The notes under the pieces were generated by a model. That model saw only the letters and a list, made by a program, of their open reading frames with translations. It was not told where the DNA came from and did no database searches. Below, piece by piece: positions 16,589 through 26,022 of a DNA stretch of 43,020 nt. Source of the stretch: Deltaproteobacteria bacterium (GTDB taxonomy: Bacteria; Desulfobacterota_B; Binatia; UBA9968). The DNA is taken from the NCBI GenBank assembly GCA_005879255.1, contig VBKY01000030.1, positions 30,702 through 73,721 on the forward strand, read 5' to 3'. Every line of letters begins with the position of its first letter. Position 1 is the first letter of the stretch. The position numbers were made by a program, and so were the translations under genes.

Positions 16589-17679
16589 GAGACGGTTTGG
16601 CCATTGATAAATGGATGCTGCTTGCGGTCGTGTGCCTGCTGGCGCTGGGCATGACCATGGTCTTGAGCACCAGCTATCTCTACTCCCAAGAACGCTACGG
16701 CGACGGAACTTACTTCTTCCGCAAACAGCTGCTTGCCATGGGCGCGGGCGCAGTGGCCTTGATCGTTTGCTCGATGGTGCCGTCCACGCTTTATCGTCGG
16801 CTGGCCTATCCGCTTTTGGCCGTTACATTTGTCATTCTCATCCTCGTTTTGGTTCCGGGCATCGGCGTGAACCGCGGCGGCGCGCGGCGCTGGATCATGC
16901 TCGCCGGCTTCGCCTTTCAGCCGTCCGAGCTGGCGAAGTTGGCCATGATTTTTTATCTCGCCCACTCCATGGCCAAGAAGGAGCAAACGATCCGCACGTT
17001 TTCCGTCGGCGTTCTGCCCCACCTGATGGTGAGTGGGGCGTTTGCCGGGGTGCTGCTGCTCGAACCTGATTTCGGCAGCGCCCTGATTATGACCATGCTG
17101 CTCTATTTCATGCTGTTCGTCGGCGGCGCGCGCGTGCATCATCTGCTCGCCACCGGGCTGATGGCTTTGCCCCTGTTAGTCTATGTGATGACCAAGGCTG
17201 AGTACCGCGTGCGCCGGCTAATGACTTTCTTAGATCCATGGAGCGATGCCGCCGGCAGCGGATTTCACGTCATTCAGTCCTTGATTGCATTCGGCTCTGG
17301 CCAACTCTGGGGGCGCGGCTTAGGCGAAAGCCGCCAGAAACTTTTTTATCTGCCGGAAGCGCATACCGATTTTGTTTATTCGGTGGTCGGCGAAGAATTG
17401 GGCCTGTTAGGAGCGTGGGTGGTTTTGGCGCTGTTCGGCGTCATCATCACGCGCGGCCTCAGACTAACGGCCAAGATCGAAGAGCCGTTCGAGCAGTATC
17501 TGGCATTTGGCTTGACAGTGCTTCTCGGAGCGCAAGCCTTGATCCATATGGGCGTTGTCATGGGATTGATGCCGACCAAGGGCTTGGTATTGCCGTTTAT
17601 TAGCTACGGTGGATCCGCCATGGTGATCAATTTGATGGCGGCGGGAATATTGCTGGGTCTCTCGCGCCGGAGATTCTAG
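16585..17679 (+). CDS. ftsW: Septal peptidoglycan glycosyltransferase FtsW
   Basis: A 364-residue SEDS-family membrane protein with about ten helices. Family marks include the loop GVNRGGARRWI followed by FQPSELAKLAMIFYLA, LLEPDFGSALIM, GSGFHVIQSLIAFGSGQLWGRGLG (split here only for description), and PEAHTDFVYSVVGEELGLLG with the C-terminal FISYGGSAMVINL. FtsW polymerises glycan strands from lipid II and works as a pair with FtsI. It lies between murD and murG as expected and overlaps murD by four bases. Confidence 0.96.
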   Translation: MRDGLAIDKWMLLAVVCLLALGMTMVLSTSYLYSQERYGDGTYFFRKQLLAMGAGAVALIVCSMVPSTLYRRLAYPLLAVTFVILILVLVPGIGVNRGGARRWIMLAGFAFQPSELAKLAMIFYLAHSMAKKEQTIRTFSVGVLPHLMVSGAFAGVLLLEPDFGSALIMTMLLYFMLFVGGARVHHLLATGLMALPLLVYVMTKAEYRVRRLMTFLDPWSDAAGSGFHVIQSLIAFGSGQLWGRGLGESRQKLFYLPEAHTDFVYSVVGEELGLLGAWVVLALFGVIITRGLRLTAKIEEPFEQYLAFGLTVLLGAQALIHMGVVMGLMPTKGLVLPFISYGGSAMVINLMAAGILLGLSRRRF

Positions 17680-17680
17680 C

Positions 17681-18748
17681 ATGCGGGTGATCTTCGCCGG
17701 CGGGGGAACGGGTGGCCATCTGTTCCCCGGGTTGGCGGTGGCGCGGGAATTTCAACGACGCGATCCGACGACGGAGATCTTGTTCGTCGGAACGAAACAA
17801 GGGATCGAATTTCGTGTGCTGCCAAAAGCAGGATTCAGATTGGAGACCTTGACGGTCAAGGGTCTTAAAGGAAGAGGGATGCGCGGTTTGCTCGACGCGC
17901 TCTACGGCGTGCCCGCGAGCGTTGTGCGCTCGTTGGCGGTGATCAAAAAATTTCGCCCCGACTGCGTGATCGGATTGGGCGGCTATGCCTCGGGCCCGGT
18001 ACTGCTCGCTGCAAAGTTAGGCGGCATTCGCTGCGCTATCATGGAGCAAAATCTTCGGCCCGGCTTTACCAACAAGATTCTTTCGCGGATGGTCAATCGC
18101 GTGTTCACGTCCTATGGCAAGAGCGTGGAGTATTTTCCGCGGGCTCGAGTGATCGAAACCGGCAATCCGGTTCGCTGGCAAAAACTCCCCGAGGTTCCAA
18201 GGCGGGACAAGTTTTCGCTGTTGGTATTCGGCGGCAGCGCCGGTGCCCGCCGCATCAATTTTGCGGTGGTCGACGCGCTCAAACAATTGACCGATCTGCA
18301 GTCGGAACTTTTTGTCGTGCACCAAACCGGCGAGCTTGATTACGCCGCGATCAAGGAAGCTTACGCGACGCTGCCGTTCGAAGCGGAAATAGCGCAGTTC
18401 ATCGACAAAATGGATGAAGCTTATGCGCGGGCGGATCTGGTGCTGTGTCGCGCCGGCGCGACGACGGTGGCGGAACTGACCGCGTTCGGCAAGGCGGCGA
18501 TTGTCGTGCCGTATCCTTACGCGATTTACGATCATCAGCGCGGCAACGCCCAAGCTCTCCAAGAGCGTGGCGCCGCCGAAATGATTTTGGATCAAGCATT
18601 GGACGGGCAAATTTTGTCGGAGAGAATTCGCAGCTACGTGGCGGATCGCGGCCGAATCGATCGAATGGCGTCCGCCGCGCGCGCCATGGGACGCCCTCAA
18701 GCGGCGGCGCGAATCGTCGATGAGTGTTACGCCTTGGCACATGGATAA
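17681..18748 (+). CDS. murG: UDP-GlcNAc:undecaprenyl-PP-MurNAc-pentapeptide GlcNAc transferase MurG
   Basis: A 355-residue GT28 glycosyltransferase that turns lipid I into lipid II at the inner face of the membrane. The N-terminal glycine-rich loop GGGTGGHLFPGLAVA (7-21) and the second loop GGSAGARRIN (about 184-193) are present, with the UDP-GlcNAc site RAGATTVAELTAFGKA and PYPYAIYDHQRGNAQAL. The ATG at 17681 follows the ftsW stop by one base. Confidence 0.96.
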   Translation: MRVIFAGGGTGGHLFPGLAVAREFQRRDPTTEILFVGTKQGIEFRVLPKAGFRLETLTVKGLKGRGMRGLLDALYGVPASVVRSLAVIKKFRPDCVIGLGGYASGPVLLAAKLGGIRCAIMEQNLRPGFTNKILSRMVNRVFTSYGKSVEYFPRARVIETGNPVRWQKLPEVPRRDKFSLLVFGGSAGARRINFAVVDALKQLTDLQSELFVVHQTGELDYAAIKEAYATLPFEAEIAQFIDKMDEAYARADLVLCRAGATTVAELTAFGKAAIVVPYPYAIYDHQRGNAQALQERGAAEMILDQALDGQILSERIRSYVADRGRIDRMASAARAMGRPQAAARIVDECYALAHG

Positions 18749-18772
18749 AATGTCGCCGGTGACTGAAGTTTC

Positions 18773-20143
18773 ATGCTGCAGAAGAAACATAAAATTCATT
18801 TCGTCGGCATCGGCGGCATCGGCATGAGCGGCATCGCCGAGGTTTTGTTGAATTCGGGGTATGTGGTGACCGGCTCGGATCTTCAGGAAAGCGAAGTGAC
18901 ACGACGACTACGTTCGCTCGGCGCGCGCGTGTTTGTCGGACACCAAGAGGTGAACCTTGCCGGCAACCCGTCCGTTGTCGTGATTTCAACGGCGGTCAAA
19001 TATTCCAATCCGGAAGTGTTGGAAGCGCGCCGGCGCCATATCCCGGTGATCCCGCGCGCGGAAATGTTGGCTGAGCTGATGCGCATGAAGTACGGCGTTG
19101 CGGTGGCTGGCAGTCACGGCAAGACGACGACAACGTCGATGATCGCCGCGGTGTTGAGCACAGCGGGACTGGATCCGACGATGGTAATCGGCGGTCGAGT
19201 GCATTTGCTCGGCACCAACGCCAAGATGGGTCAGGGCGAATTTCTGGTCGCCGAGGCGGATGAAAGCGACGGCAGTTTTCTGCTGTTGTCGCCGACCATC
19301 GCCGTTGTGACCAACATCGATAAGGAACACATGGATTTCCATCAAACGGTGGAACGGCTCAACGATAGTTTTCTCACGTTCATGAACCAAGTGCCGTTCT
19401 ATGGATTGGCCGTGCTCTGTATCGACGACGCCAATGTGCATGGTCTTTTGCCCAAAGCGAAAAAGCGCTTCACGACGTACGGGCTCTCGGCCGAGGCCGA
19501 GTATTCGGCTCAGGATCTGAAAATGACCGCGGCCGGGGTCGAATTTACCGTGTTGCGTCATGGAAAGTCATTGGGTCGGTTGCGCTTGAACCTTCCCGGG
19601 CGACACAGCGCGACGAACGCGTTGGCGGCCGTCGCCGTTGCTCATGAGCTCGAGATTCCCTTCACGCACGTCGTCGAGGGGCTAGGCGCATTTACCGGGA
19701 TTCACCGGAGATTCGAAATCAAGGGCGAGCCCAACGGAATCATGGTCGTTGATGATTACGGCCACCATCCGACGGAAATTCGCGCGACGATTGGCGCCAT
19801 CCGCGACAGCTGGAAGCGGCCGTTGACGGTGATCTTTCAGCCGCACCGCTTTACCCGAACCAGGGATCTCTTCGATGAATTCTTGACCGCTTTCGAAGGC
19901 GCGGATCGGCTCGTGCTGACGGAAATTTACCCCGCCGGCGAAGATCCGATTTCCGGCATCACCGGCGAGGCGCTGTATCAAGCGATCAAACGCAAGGGCC
20001 ATCTGGATGTGGAATTCGTCCCGGACAAAAACCAGATCGTCGCGCAGCTGGCAGAAAAACTTAATGGCGGCGACATCGCTCTGACGCTTGGCGCGGGCGA
20101 TATCTACAAGGTCGGAGAAGCCTTGGTTGAGGCGCTGAAGTGA
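18773..20143 (+). CDS. murC: UDP-MurNAc:L-alanine ligase MurC
   Basis: A 456-residue ligase that adds L-alanine to UDP-MurNAc, the first stem-peptide step. Residues 12-19 (GIGGIGMS) form the N-terminal dinucleotide-like loop, GSHGKTTT at 113-120 the ATP loop, [10 protein letters not shown] a substrate-binding stretch, and [13 protein letters not shown] with [12 protein letters not shown] the C-terminal domain. These are specific to MurC. It follows murG by 24 bases. An unusual iterated repeat (20152-20236) lies directly after its stop codon. Confidence 0.96.
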   Translation: MLQKKHKIHFVGIGGIGMSGIAEVLLNSGYVVTGSDLQESEVTRRLRSLGARVFVGHQEVNLAGNPSVVVISTAVKYSNPEVLEARRRHIPVIPRAEMLAELMRMKYGVAVAGSHGKTTTTSMIAAVLSTAGLDPTMVIGGRVHLLGTNAKMGQGEFLVAEADESDGSFLLLSPTIAVVTNIDKEHMDFHQTVERLNDSFLTFMNQVPFYGLAVLCIDDANVHGLLPKAKKRFTTYGLSAEAEYSAQDLKMTAAGVEFTVLRHGKSLGRLRLNLPGRHSATNALAAVAVAHELEIPFTHVVEGLGAFTGIHRRFEIKGEPNGIMVVDDYGHHPTEIRATIGAIRDSWKRPLTVIFQPHRFTRTRDLFDEFLTAFEGADRLVLTEIYPAGEDPISGITGEALYQAIKRKGHLDVEFVPDKNQIVAQLAEKLNGGDIALTLGAGDIYKVGEALVEALK

Positions 20144-20151
20144 AACCTTGG

Positions 20152-20236
20152 GAATTGGAGTACTGGAGTGATGGAGAGATGGAGTGATGGGGGAGGCCCA
20201 ACGCTCCAATATTCCAGTATTCCATCACTCCAATTC
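20152..20236. repeat. Iterated octamer hairpin element between murC and murB (copy A)
   Basis: The left arm (20152-20190) is a drifting 8-base word of the form NATGGAGT repeated about five times; the right arm (20201-20236) is the same word in reverse complement (NACTCCAT-like). The outermost ten bases GAATTGGAGT pair perfectly with ACTCCAATTC. The murB start follows within about 17 bases. A second element of the same word family lies between panB and panC (35014-35104). Confidence 0.85.
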
Positions 20237-20252
20237 AGCTGTGACGCTCGCG

Positions 20253-21194
20253 ATGACCAAAACTAGTAACGATTCGCCATTGGCGGCGGAGCTAAAACAG
20301 ATTTCCGGGCTGAAAGTGAAGATTGCCGAGCCTTTGGCGCGTTACACGTCGATGAAGATCGGTGGACCGGCGGATTATTTCATCGAAGCGCATACGGACG
20401 CGGCATTGACAAGTGTTTTGCGCTCGCTCAATCAGTGCGCCATGAGTTTTTGTCTTCTGGGCAACGGCAGCAATGTTTTAATCGGCGACCGCGGCGTGCG
20501 CGGTGCGGTGATCCGCTTAGCCGGCGAATTCAAGAAAATCGAATGGCAGGAAGAAGCTGCACGGGTCCATGTGCATGTCGGCGCAGCCTACGCTGTAACG
20601 CAATTGGTTCGCGAAGCGGCGCGCAAAGGGTATGCGGGTCTGGAATTTGCCGAGGGCATTCCCGGCAGTGTCGGCGGGGCGTTGTTCATGAACGCGGGAG
20701 CGTATGGTTCCGAGTTCGAAAAAGTCGCCGATCAAATCGAAGGCGTGACGTCGCAAGGACAGCCGATTCGGCTTAGCCGGGATGAGATGACTTTTAGCTA
20801 CCGCGATTCTCATTTACCGCCAGGAACGATCGTGACTCGTGTGCGCATGCAATTGCCCAAGGCCGAGCCCGCCGCGGTAGGCTCCAAGCTTCACGAGTTG
20901 GTGCGTCGGCGAAAAGCCAGCCAGCCTTCCGGTTATCCCAACTCCGGGTCGATGTTTCGTAATCCACCGGGGGATTATGCGGGCCGGTTGATCGAGGCCG
21001 CCGGGCTGAAAGGCAAGCGGATCGGCCAGTCACAAATATCCGAGCGCCATGCGAACTTCATCGTCAATCTCGGCGGCGCCAAAGCGGCGGACGTGCTGCA
21101 ACTGACGGAGCTGGCACGGGCAGAAGTGCGCAGACAGTTCGGCGTCGAGTTGGTTCTGGAAGTGAAGCTTATAGGTGAGTGGGCGGCCGATTGA
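20253..21194 (+). CDS. murB: UDP-N-acetylenolpyruvoylglucosamine reductase MurB
   Basis: A 313-residue FAD enzyme that reduces UDP-GlcNAc-enolpyruvate to UDP-MurNAc. The FAD domain shows YTSMKIGGPADYF, LLGNGSNVLIGDRGVRGAVI and GLEFAEGIPGSVGGALFMNAG (written in parts), and the C-terminal domain has PNSGSMFRNP, carrying the proton-donor Ser, and ISERHANFIVNLG. It is of the shorter type II form. The start at ATG 20253 gives the usual N-terminus; a GTG at 20241 is an alternative, and a start at 20184 lies inside the repeat and is unlikely. No clear Shine-Dalgarno is visible, since the iterated repeat occupies that site. Confidence 0.94.
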   Translation: MTKTSNDSPLAAELKQISGLKVKIAEPLARYTSMKIGGPADYFIEAHTDAALTSVLRSLNQCAMSFCLLGNGSNVLIGDRGVRGAVIRLAGEFKKIEWQEEAARVHVHVGAAYAVTQLVREAARKGYAGLEFAEGIPGSVGGALFMNAGAYGSEFEKVADQIEGVTSQGQPIRLSRDEMTFSYRDSHLPPGTIVTRVRMQLPKAEPAAVGSKLHELVRRRKASQPSGYPNSGSMFRNPPGDYAGRLIEAAGLKGKRIGQSQISERHANFIVNLGGAKAADVLQLTELARAEVRRQFGVELVLEVKLIGEWAAD

Positions 21195-21204
21195 GCCGGA
21201 AGCG

Positions 21205-22020
21205 ATGCAACTAAAAGTTTATCGCAAAGATAATCGGAAAAAGGCTGAACGGCCCTGGCGTCGGCGCACCCTGCGTTATGGCGGACTCGTTGGCCTCTTG
21301 ATTTTAGCTGCAGTGGGCTATCGTCTCAGCGGCCCGCTCGTGGCAGCAGCGGATTCGCTGCGCGATTTCGTCGTGGAAAATCCATATTTTTCAGTGCGCG
21401 AGATTCAGGTGCGTGGCGGCGACAAAGTCAGTGGCAACGAGATCGTCACCATCGCCGGATTGCGCCAGGGAATGAGCATCTGGAAGATCGAGCTGGCCGG
21501 CATCGAAAAAAAAATCGCCAAACATCCTTGGGTGCGCCGCGTTTTAGTGCGCCGGGAGTTTCCCAGCCGCATCATCATCGACGTTGAGGAGCGCACGCCC
21601 AGGGCGATTGTCGCTATCCGCAAGCTTTACTATGTCGACTCGGACGGTACGGTTTTTAAGGAAGTCGCTGCCGGCGAAAACGTCAAATTTCCGCTGCTCA
21701 CCGGCCTGCGCGCCGAAGATATCATGACGGCCAATCCAGCCGTGCGCCGGCGCATTCAGGACGCCATGCGCCTTGCCGAGATGATGGCGCAGCGCTCGCA
21801 TTCGCTTTCGGAAATTCATTTCGACGCGCCCGATCGCTTGGTGGTTTATACGACGACATATCCCGTCGCGCTGCACATGGGTTGGGGAGAATGGGACGAG
21901 AAATTGGACCGCATGGAACGCCTGTTAGCGCTGTGGAAAGGTCATGAAGAACGCCTGACGTCATTAGATATGACCTTTCGCAATCAAGTGGTTGCCCGGC
22001 TGCGCCGCGTCTCGCAGTGA
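21205..22020 (+). CDS. ftsQ: Cell division protein FtsQ
   Basis: A 271-residue bitopic protein: a basic cytoplasmic tail, one membrane helix at about residues 26-45 (LVGLLILAAVGYRLSGPLV), a POTRA domain beginning FSVREIQVRGGDKVSGNEIV, and the FtsQ beta domain with VRRVLVRREFPSRIIIDVEE and RTPRAIVAI. FtsQ bridges early and late divisome proteins through FtsB and FtsL. I prefer the ATG at 21205, ten bases after murB; a GTG at 21175 overlapping murB would add ten residues and cannot be excluded. Confidence 0.92.
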   Translation: MQLKVYRKDNRKKAERPWRRRTLRYGGLVGLLILAAVGYRLSGPLVAAADSLRDFVVENPYFSVREIQVRGGDKVSGNEIVTIAGLRQGMSIWKIELAGIEKKIAKHPWVRRVLVRREFPSRIIIDVEERTPRAIVAIRKLYYVDSDGTVFKEVAAGENVKFPLLTGLRAEDIMTANPAVRRRIQDAMRLAEMMAQRSHSLSEIHFDAPDRLVVYTTTYPVALHMGWGEWDEKLDRMERLLALWKGHEERLTSLDMTFRNQVVARLRRVSQ

Positions 22021-22051
22021 TGGCGGATAGAGCGACTTACTTTAGAAAACT

Positions 22052-23278
22052 ATGGCAAAGAAACACAGTATCGTTGTCGGATTAGATATCGGAACAACCA
22101 AGATTTGCGCTTTGATCGGAGAAATGACCGATCAAGGCGTGGAAATCATCGGCGTAGGATCGCACCCGTCTCAGGGGCTGCGTAAGGGCGTGGTGATTAA
22201 TATCGAAGCCACTGTGAGCTCGGTCAGGAGAGCCATCGAAGAAGCGGGACTCATGGCTGGCTGTGAGGTTCACACCGTATTCACAAGCATTTCGGGCGGC
22301 CACGTCAAAGCATTTAACAGCCACGGTATTGTCGCGGTGAAGAACAAAGAAGTGACGCAGCGCGATTTGGAGCGGGTCATCGATGCCGCTAAGGCCGTGG
22401 CGATTCCGATGGACCGCGAGGTGCTGCACGTCCTGCCGCAGGATTATATCGTCGACGACCAGGATGGGATCAAAGATCCGCTCGGCATGTCCGGCGTCCG
22501 GCTCGAAGCGAAAGTTCATATTGTCACCGGCGCGGTGACTTCGGCGCAAAATATCATCAAGTGTTGCAATCGCACCGGCCTCAACGTCGCCGAGGTCGTG
22601 CTGGCGCCATTGGCGGCGGCCGACGCCGTGCTCACCGATGAACAGCGTGAGCTGGGCGTTGTTTTGGTCGATATGGGTGGTGGCACGACCGATATCGTCA
22701 TCTATCACGAAGGCACGCTGAAACACACCGCAGTCCTTGGTATCGGCGGCAACCACGTGACCAACGATATCGCCGCCGGACTGCGCACGCCGTTCAACGA
22801 CGCCGAACGTATCAAGCAGCGCTATGGTTACGCCACGGCGGCAATGGTGTCCGACGCCGAGAGAGTCGATGTTCCGAGCGTAGCGGGGAAAGGCGCCGGT
22901 ACCATCTCGCGGCAGATCCTCTGTGAAATCATCGAGCCTCGTCTCGATGAAATTTTCGAGTTGGTGCAAAAAGAGATCGTCAAATCGGGCTTGGACGGCG
23001 TGTTAGCATCGGGAATCGTAGTAACGGGCGGATCGATGCTGTTGCCCGGCGCCGTCGAAATGGCTGAGCGCTGCCTGGGCCTGCCGGTAAGGCTTGGCGT
23101 TCCGGTTCACGTCGTCGGCTTGGTCGATATCATCGATAACCCGGTCTACGCCGCGGGCGTGGGTTTGGTGTTGCACGGCATGAAGCGTCAGGAGCGCAGC
23201 ACCTTCCGCGTCCGCGACGATAAAATTCTATCGAAAGTAAAACATCGAATGTCGGATTGGCTGAGCGAATTCTTTTAG
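22052..23278 (+). CDS. ftsA: Cell division protein FtsA
   Basis: A 408-residue actin-like ATPase that tethers FtsZ to the membrane. It opens with IVVGLDIGTTKICALIGE (phosphate-binding 1), contains VVLVDMGGGTTDIVIY (phosphate 2) and SGIVVTGGSMLLPG (adenosine site), and the 1C subdomain lies around residues 85-160. The last residues HRMSDWLSEFF form the amphipathic membrane-targeting helix expected at the C-terminus. It lies directly before ftsZ, the usual pair. Confidence 0.97.
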   Translation: MAKKHSIVVGLDIGTTKICALIGEMTDQGVEIIGVGSHPSQGLRKGVVINIEATVSSVRRAIEEAGLMAGCEVHTVFTSISGGHVKAFNSHGIVAVKNKEVTQRDLERVIDAAKAVAIPMDREVLHVLPQDYIVDDQDGIKDPLGMSGVRLEAKVHIVTGAVTSAQNIIKCCNRTGLNVAEVVLAPLAAADAVLTDEQRELGVVLVDMGGGTTDIVIYHEGTLKHTAVLGIGGNHVTNDIAAGLRTPFNDAERIKQRYGYATAAMVSDAERVDVPSVAGKGAGTISRQILCEIIEPRLDEIFELVQKEIVKSGLDGVLASGIVVTGGSMLLPGAVEMAERCLGLPVRLGVPVHVVGLVDIIDNPVYAAGVGLVLHGMKRQERSTFRVRDDKILSKVKHRMSDWLSEFF

Positions 23279-23322
23279 TCAGAAAATAAAACCTAACGAC
23301 TTTTTGCGGAGGAGGAAAGCTT

Positions 23323-24537
23323 ATGTTTGAGATTGTCGAACAACATGGCATGACCGCGCGGATCAAGGTCATTGGCATCGGCGGCGGCGGCGGTAATGCG
23401 GTCAATACCATGATCGGCGGGAAACTTTCGGGCGTCGATTTCATGGTAGCGAATACCGATGCGCAATCTTTGGAAGCGAGCCAGGCGCCGCTGCGGATTC
23501 AACTCGGCAGCATGGTCACTAAGGGATTGGGCGCCGGCGCCAACCCGGAAATCGGCCGTCGCGCCGCTTTGGAAGATCAAGAACAGATCAGGGAGTATCT
23601 TGAAGGCTCCGACATGATCTTTCTCACCGCTGGCATGGGTGGCGGCACCGGCACGGGCGGCGCGCCGGTCATCGCTCGAGTGGCCCGCGACGTCGGCGCG
23701 CTGACCGTCGGCGTAGTGACGAAGCCCTTCATCTTCGAGGGCAAGAAGCGCATGCGCCAAGCCGAAGAAGGCATCGAAGAGTTGAAGCAGAGCGTCGACA
23801 CGTTGATCGTGATACCGAACCAGCGGCTGTTAAGCATTGCCGCAAAGACCACGACGATGCTGGAAGCGTTTCACAAGGCCGACGACGTGCTGCTGCAAGC
23901 CGTGCGTGGGATTTCCGATCTCATCATCACGCCGGGTCTGATCAATCTCGATTTTGCCGACGTGCGCACCGTCATGGCCGAGATGGGATTGGCATTGATG
24001 GGCGCCGCGGCCGCCACGGGCGAAAACCGCGCCATCGAAGCGGCACAAAGGGCGATCTCGAGTCCGCTGCTCGAGGATATCTCGATTCAGGGCGCGCGCG
24101 GCGTGCTGATCAACATTACCGGCGGGCCGGATCTCTGTCTGCACGAGGTCAACGAGGCGGCGTCGATGATTCAAGAGGAAGCGCACGACGATGCCAACAT
24201 CATCTTCGGCGCGGTGATCGATGAAAGCCTGACCGACGAGATTCGTATCACGGTGATCGCCACCGGCTTCGGTGAGGTGAAAGAAGAGAGGAAGCCGGCG
24301 CCGCAGCCGGTCATAAATGTCGCCAGCATCGCGAACGCCGTACCCAAGAACAAGAAAGTCGTTCACCTGGGCACCATCGTCGACGATCTCGACTCGCCAA
24401 CCTGGCAACGCAAGAAGAGCGGCAGCGAGCAGACTGAAACGGTGACTTTGGGCAAGAGCAACTTTGAGTTCACGACAAATCAGGACGACGATGACAAATA
24501 CGATATCCCGACTTTTCTGCGACGGCAGATGGACTAG
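23323..24537 (+). CDS. ftsZ: Cell division GTPase FtsZ
   Basis: A 404-residue tubulin homologue that forms the Z ring. The GTP site includes [13 protein letters not shown] near 18-30 and the tubulin signature GGGTGTG at 106-112; the T7 loop reads [11 protein letters not shown]. The C-terminal domain ends in a variable linker and the conserved peptide DIPTFLRR (394-401) that binds FtsA. A strong Shine-Dalgarno GGAGGAGG lies a few bases before the ATG, consistent with the high expression FtsZ needs. It is the last gene of the dcw cluster. Confidence 0.98.
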   Translation: MFEIVEQHGMTARIKVIGIGGGGGNAVNTMIGGKLSGVDFMVANTDAQSLEASQAPLRIQLGSMVTKGLGAGANPEIGRRAALEDQEQIREYLEGSDMIFLTAGMGGGTGTGGAPVIARVARDVGALTVGVVTKPFIFEGKKRMRQAEEGIEELKQSVDTLIVIPNQRLLSIAAKTTTMLEAFHKADDVLLQAVRGISDLIITPGLINLDFADVRTVMAEMGLALMGAAAATGENRAIEAAQRAISSPLLEDISIQGARGVLINITGGPDLCLHEVNEAASMIQEEAHDDANIIFGAVIDESLTDEIRITVIATGFGEVKEERKPAPQPVINVASIANAVPKNKKVVHLGTIVDDLDSPTWQRKKSGSEQTETVTLGKSNFEFTTNQDDDDKYDIPTFLRRQMD

Positions 24538-24539
24538 TG

Positions 24540-24852
24540 TGGGGGGACGCCTGGTGATGTTTTCGTAGCGTGCGCTTGCGCACCGGGTGTTGTCGCCACT
24601 CGGCAGGAAAAAAGGCGCCGGAGATCCGCTCCGTTGATGCTGGCGCCTGCCGCGCAAATCGGCGGCGGGGAAATAACAGTTGCTAAAGTCGATCCCAACG
24701 GCGTCGAGACCGCGCAGGTCAAGATGGCGGAAGTCGCAGGATGTCAGCTGGCATGGCTCGCCCTGTGATTTGCGCTGATTGAACTCTTTGATTTGACCGT
24801 CGCGCAACAGTTGGTAGAGCGAGTCTTCGTAGGTTAGCGGTTTAAGCGCCAT
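24540..24852 (-). pseudogene. Pentapeptide-repeat protein, frameshifted remnant
   Basis: From the ATG complementary to 24850-24852 the frame reads LTYEDSLYQLLRDGQIKEF, then DFRHLDLRGLDAVGIDFSNC and ADLRG, the A(D/N)LXX pattern of pentapeptide repeats. At about 24645 the pattern jumps to another frame, which continues GASINGADLRRL and soon stops. Without a frame change the open frame runs on across the whole antisense of ftsZ, which is not credible. The gene is thus most likely broken, or the assembly has a one-base error here. Pentapeptide proteins form right-handed beta helices and have varied roles. A GTGCGC/GCGCAC hairpin at 24570-24583 lies between its end and ftsZ. Confidence 0.65.
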
Positions 24853-24912
24853 AGCTGCCGATTGTCCGCAGGCGGTTCGAGAATCCAGCGACTCCAACTA
24901 AACTGATCGGCG

Positions 24913-26007
24913 CTATTTAGAAGTTCTTAAGCGCTTTTCCTGGCGTGCTCTTTCGAGGGCCAGCTTGATCAGTCGATCGATTAGCCGGGAATAGCTAATG
25001 CCGCTGGCCTGCCACATCTTCGGGTACATGCTGATCTTGGTGAATCCGGGGATGGTGTTAATCTCATTGACCACGACCTGCCCATTGGCGCGCAGGAAAA
25101 AATCAACCCGAGCCATTCCCTCGCAGCACAGCACTCGGTAAGACCGCAAGGCGAGCGCCCGGATTTTTTTCACCACGGCCTTTGGCAGCTGCGCGGGAAT
25201 TTCGAAACGCGCGCCTTTATCGTCGATGTATTTGGCGTCGTAAGAATAGAAGTCATGTTGCACGATGATTTCGCCCGGCAGTGAGGCGATCGGTTTCTCG
25301 TTGCCAAGAACGGCGCACTCGATTTCGCGGCCCGGAACGAATTCCTCGATCACAATCTTGTTGTCGTAGCGAAAGGCGTCGTCGATCGCGCACCTGAACT
25401 GATCCTTTTTACTAACCTTACTAATTCCAACCGAGGAACCCAGATTCGCCGGCTTGACGAATAACGGCAGGCCAAGCGCTTTCTTTACTCGAGCAAAACT
25501 GATCGCCTTCAGATCGACGCGCTCGAAAGCCATAAACTTTGCAATGGGAATTTGCCCATCGCGCAGCAGCCGTTTCATCACGTCTTTGTCCATGCCCACC
25601 GCGGATCCTAAGACACCGGCGCCGACGAAAGGCACATTCGCGAGCTTGAGCAAGCCCTGAATCGTGCCGTCTTCGCCAAAGGGTCCATGGAGCACCGGGA
25701 AGACCAGGTCCACCGGCCCGAGTGGCGCGCCCGCCGATGGCCGGACCATTGGAGTCCGTGTTTGTCCCGGCAGCACGGCAGTGGCATTCTTCATGTCGCA
25801 GAATTCGACCTCGGACTGCGCCACACCGCTCAGCAAGCGCGCTCTCGCGTCGGTGAACCACCGCCCTTGTTTATCGATGCCAATGGCGACGACGTCATAT
25901 TTTTTTTTGTCCATCGCCTCGTAGATGTTTCTCGCCGATATGAGGGAAATCTCATGTTCGGCGGATTTGCCGCCGAAGAGTAAAGCGACTCGCAGTTTCT
26001 TTTTCAT
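24913..26007 (-). CDS. ddl: D-alanine--D-alanine ligase
   Basis: A 364-residue ATP-grasp enzyme making the D-Ala-D-Ala dipeptide used by MurF. Marks include VALLFGGKSAEHEISLISA at the N-terminus, GPFGEDGTIQGLL, FVKPANLGSSVGISKV in the ATP-grasp domain, ARVDFFLRANG and NEINTIPGFTKISMYPKMW near the C-terminus. The start is the ATG at 26007; upstream codons in the same frame run through an intergenic repeat. It is convergent with the dcw cluster instead of lying inside it, which is a departure from the murC-murB-ddl-ftsQ order. Confidence 0.96.
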   Translation of the reverse strand: MKKKLRVALLFGGKSAEHEISLISARNIYEAMDKKKYDVVAIGIDKQGRWFTDARARLLSGVAQSEVEFCDMKNATAVLPGQTRTPMVRPSAGAPLGPVDLVFPVLHGPFGEDGTIQGLLKLANVPFVGAGVLGSAVGMDKDVMKRLLRDGQIPIAKFMAFERVDLKAISFARVKKALGLPLFVKPANLGSSVGISKVSKKDQFRCAIDDAFRYDNKIVIEEFVPGREIECAVLGNEKPIASLPGEIIVQHDFYSYDAKYIDDKGARFEIPAQLPKAVVKKIRALALRSYRVLCCEGMARVDFFLRANGQVVVNEINTIPGFTKISMYPKMWQASGISYSRLIDRLIKLALERARQEKRLRTSK

Positions 26008-26022
26008 CGGGTCTCGTTGAAA

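Noticed and set aside
20152..20236. Iterated octamer element as an insertion sequence end or CRISPR leader
   Set aside because: There is no transposase, no target duplication and no spacer structure; the period is 8 bases and the arms are inverted.
22082..22969. 295-codon open frame antisense to ftsA
   Set aside because: It is rich in His, Asp and Arg as expected from the reverse complement of a real gene, has no family match and lies wholly inside ftsA.
23830..24897. Long open frame on the minus strand across the 3' half of ftsZ and beyond
   Set aside because: Only its first 70 or so residues (pentapeptide pattern) look like protein. The rest is the antisense of ftsZ and is open because of the G+C-rich codon pattern.
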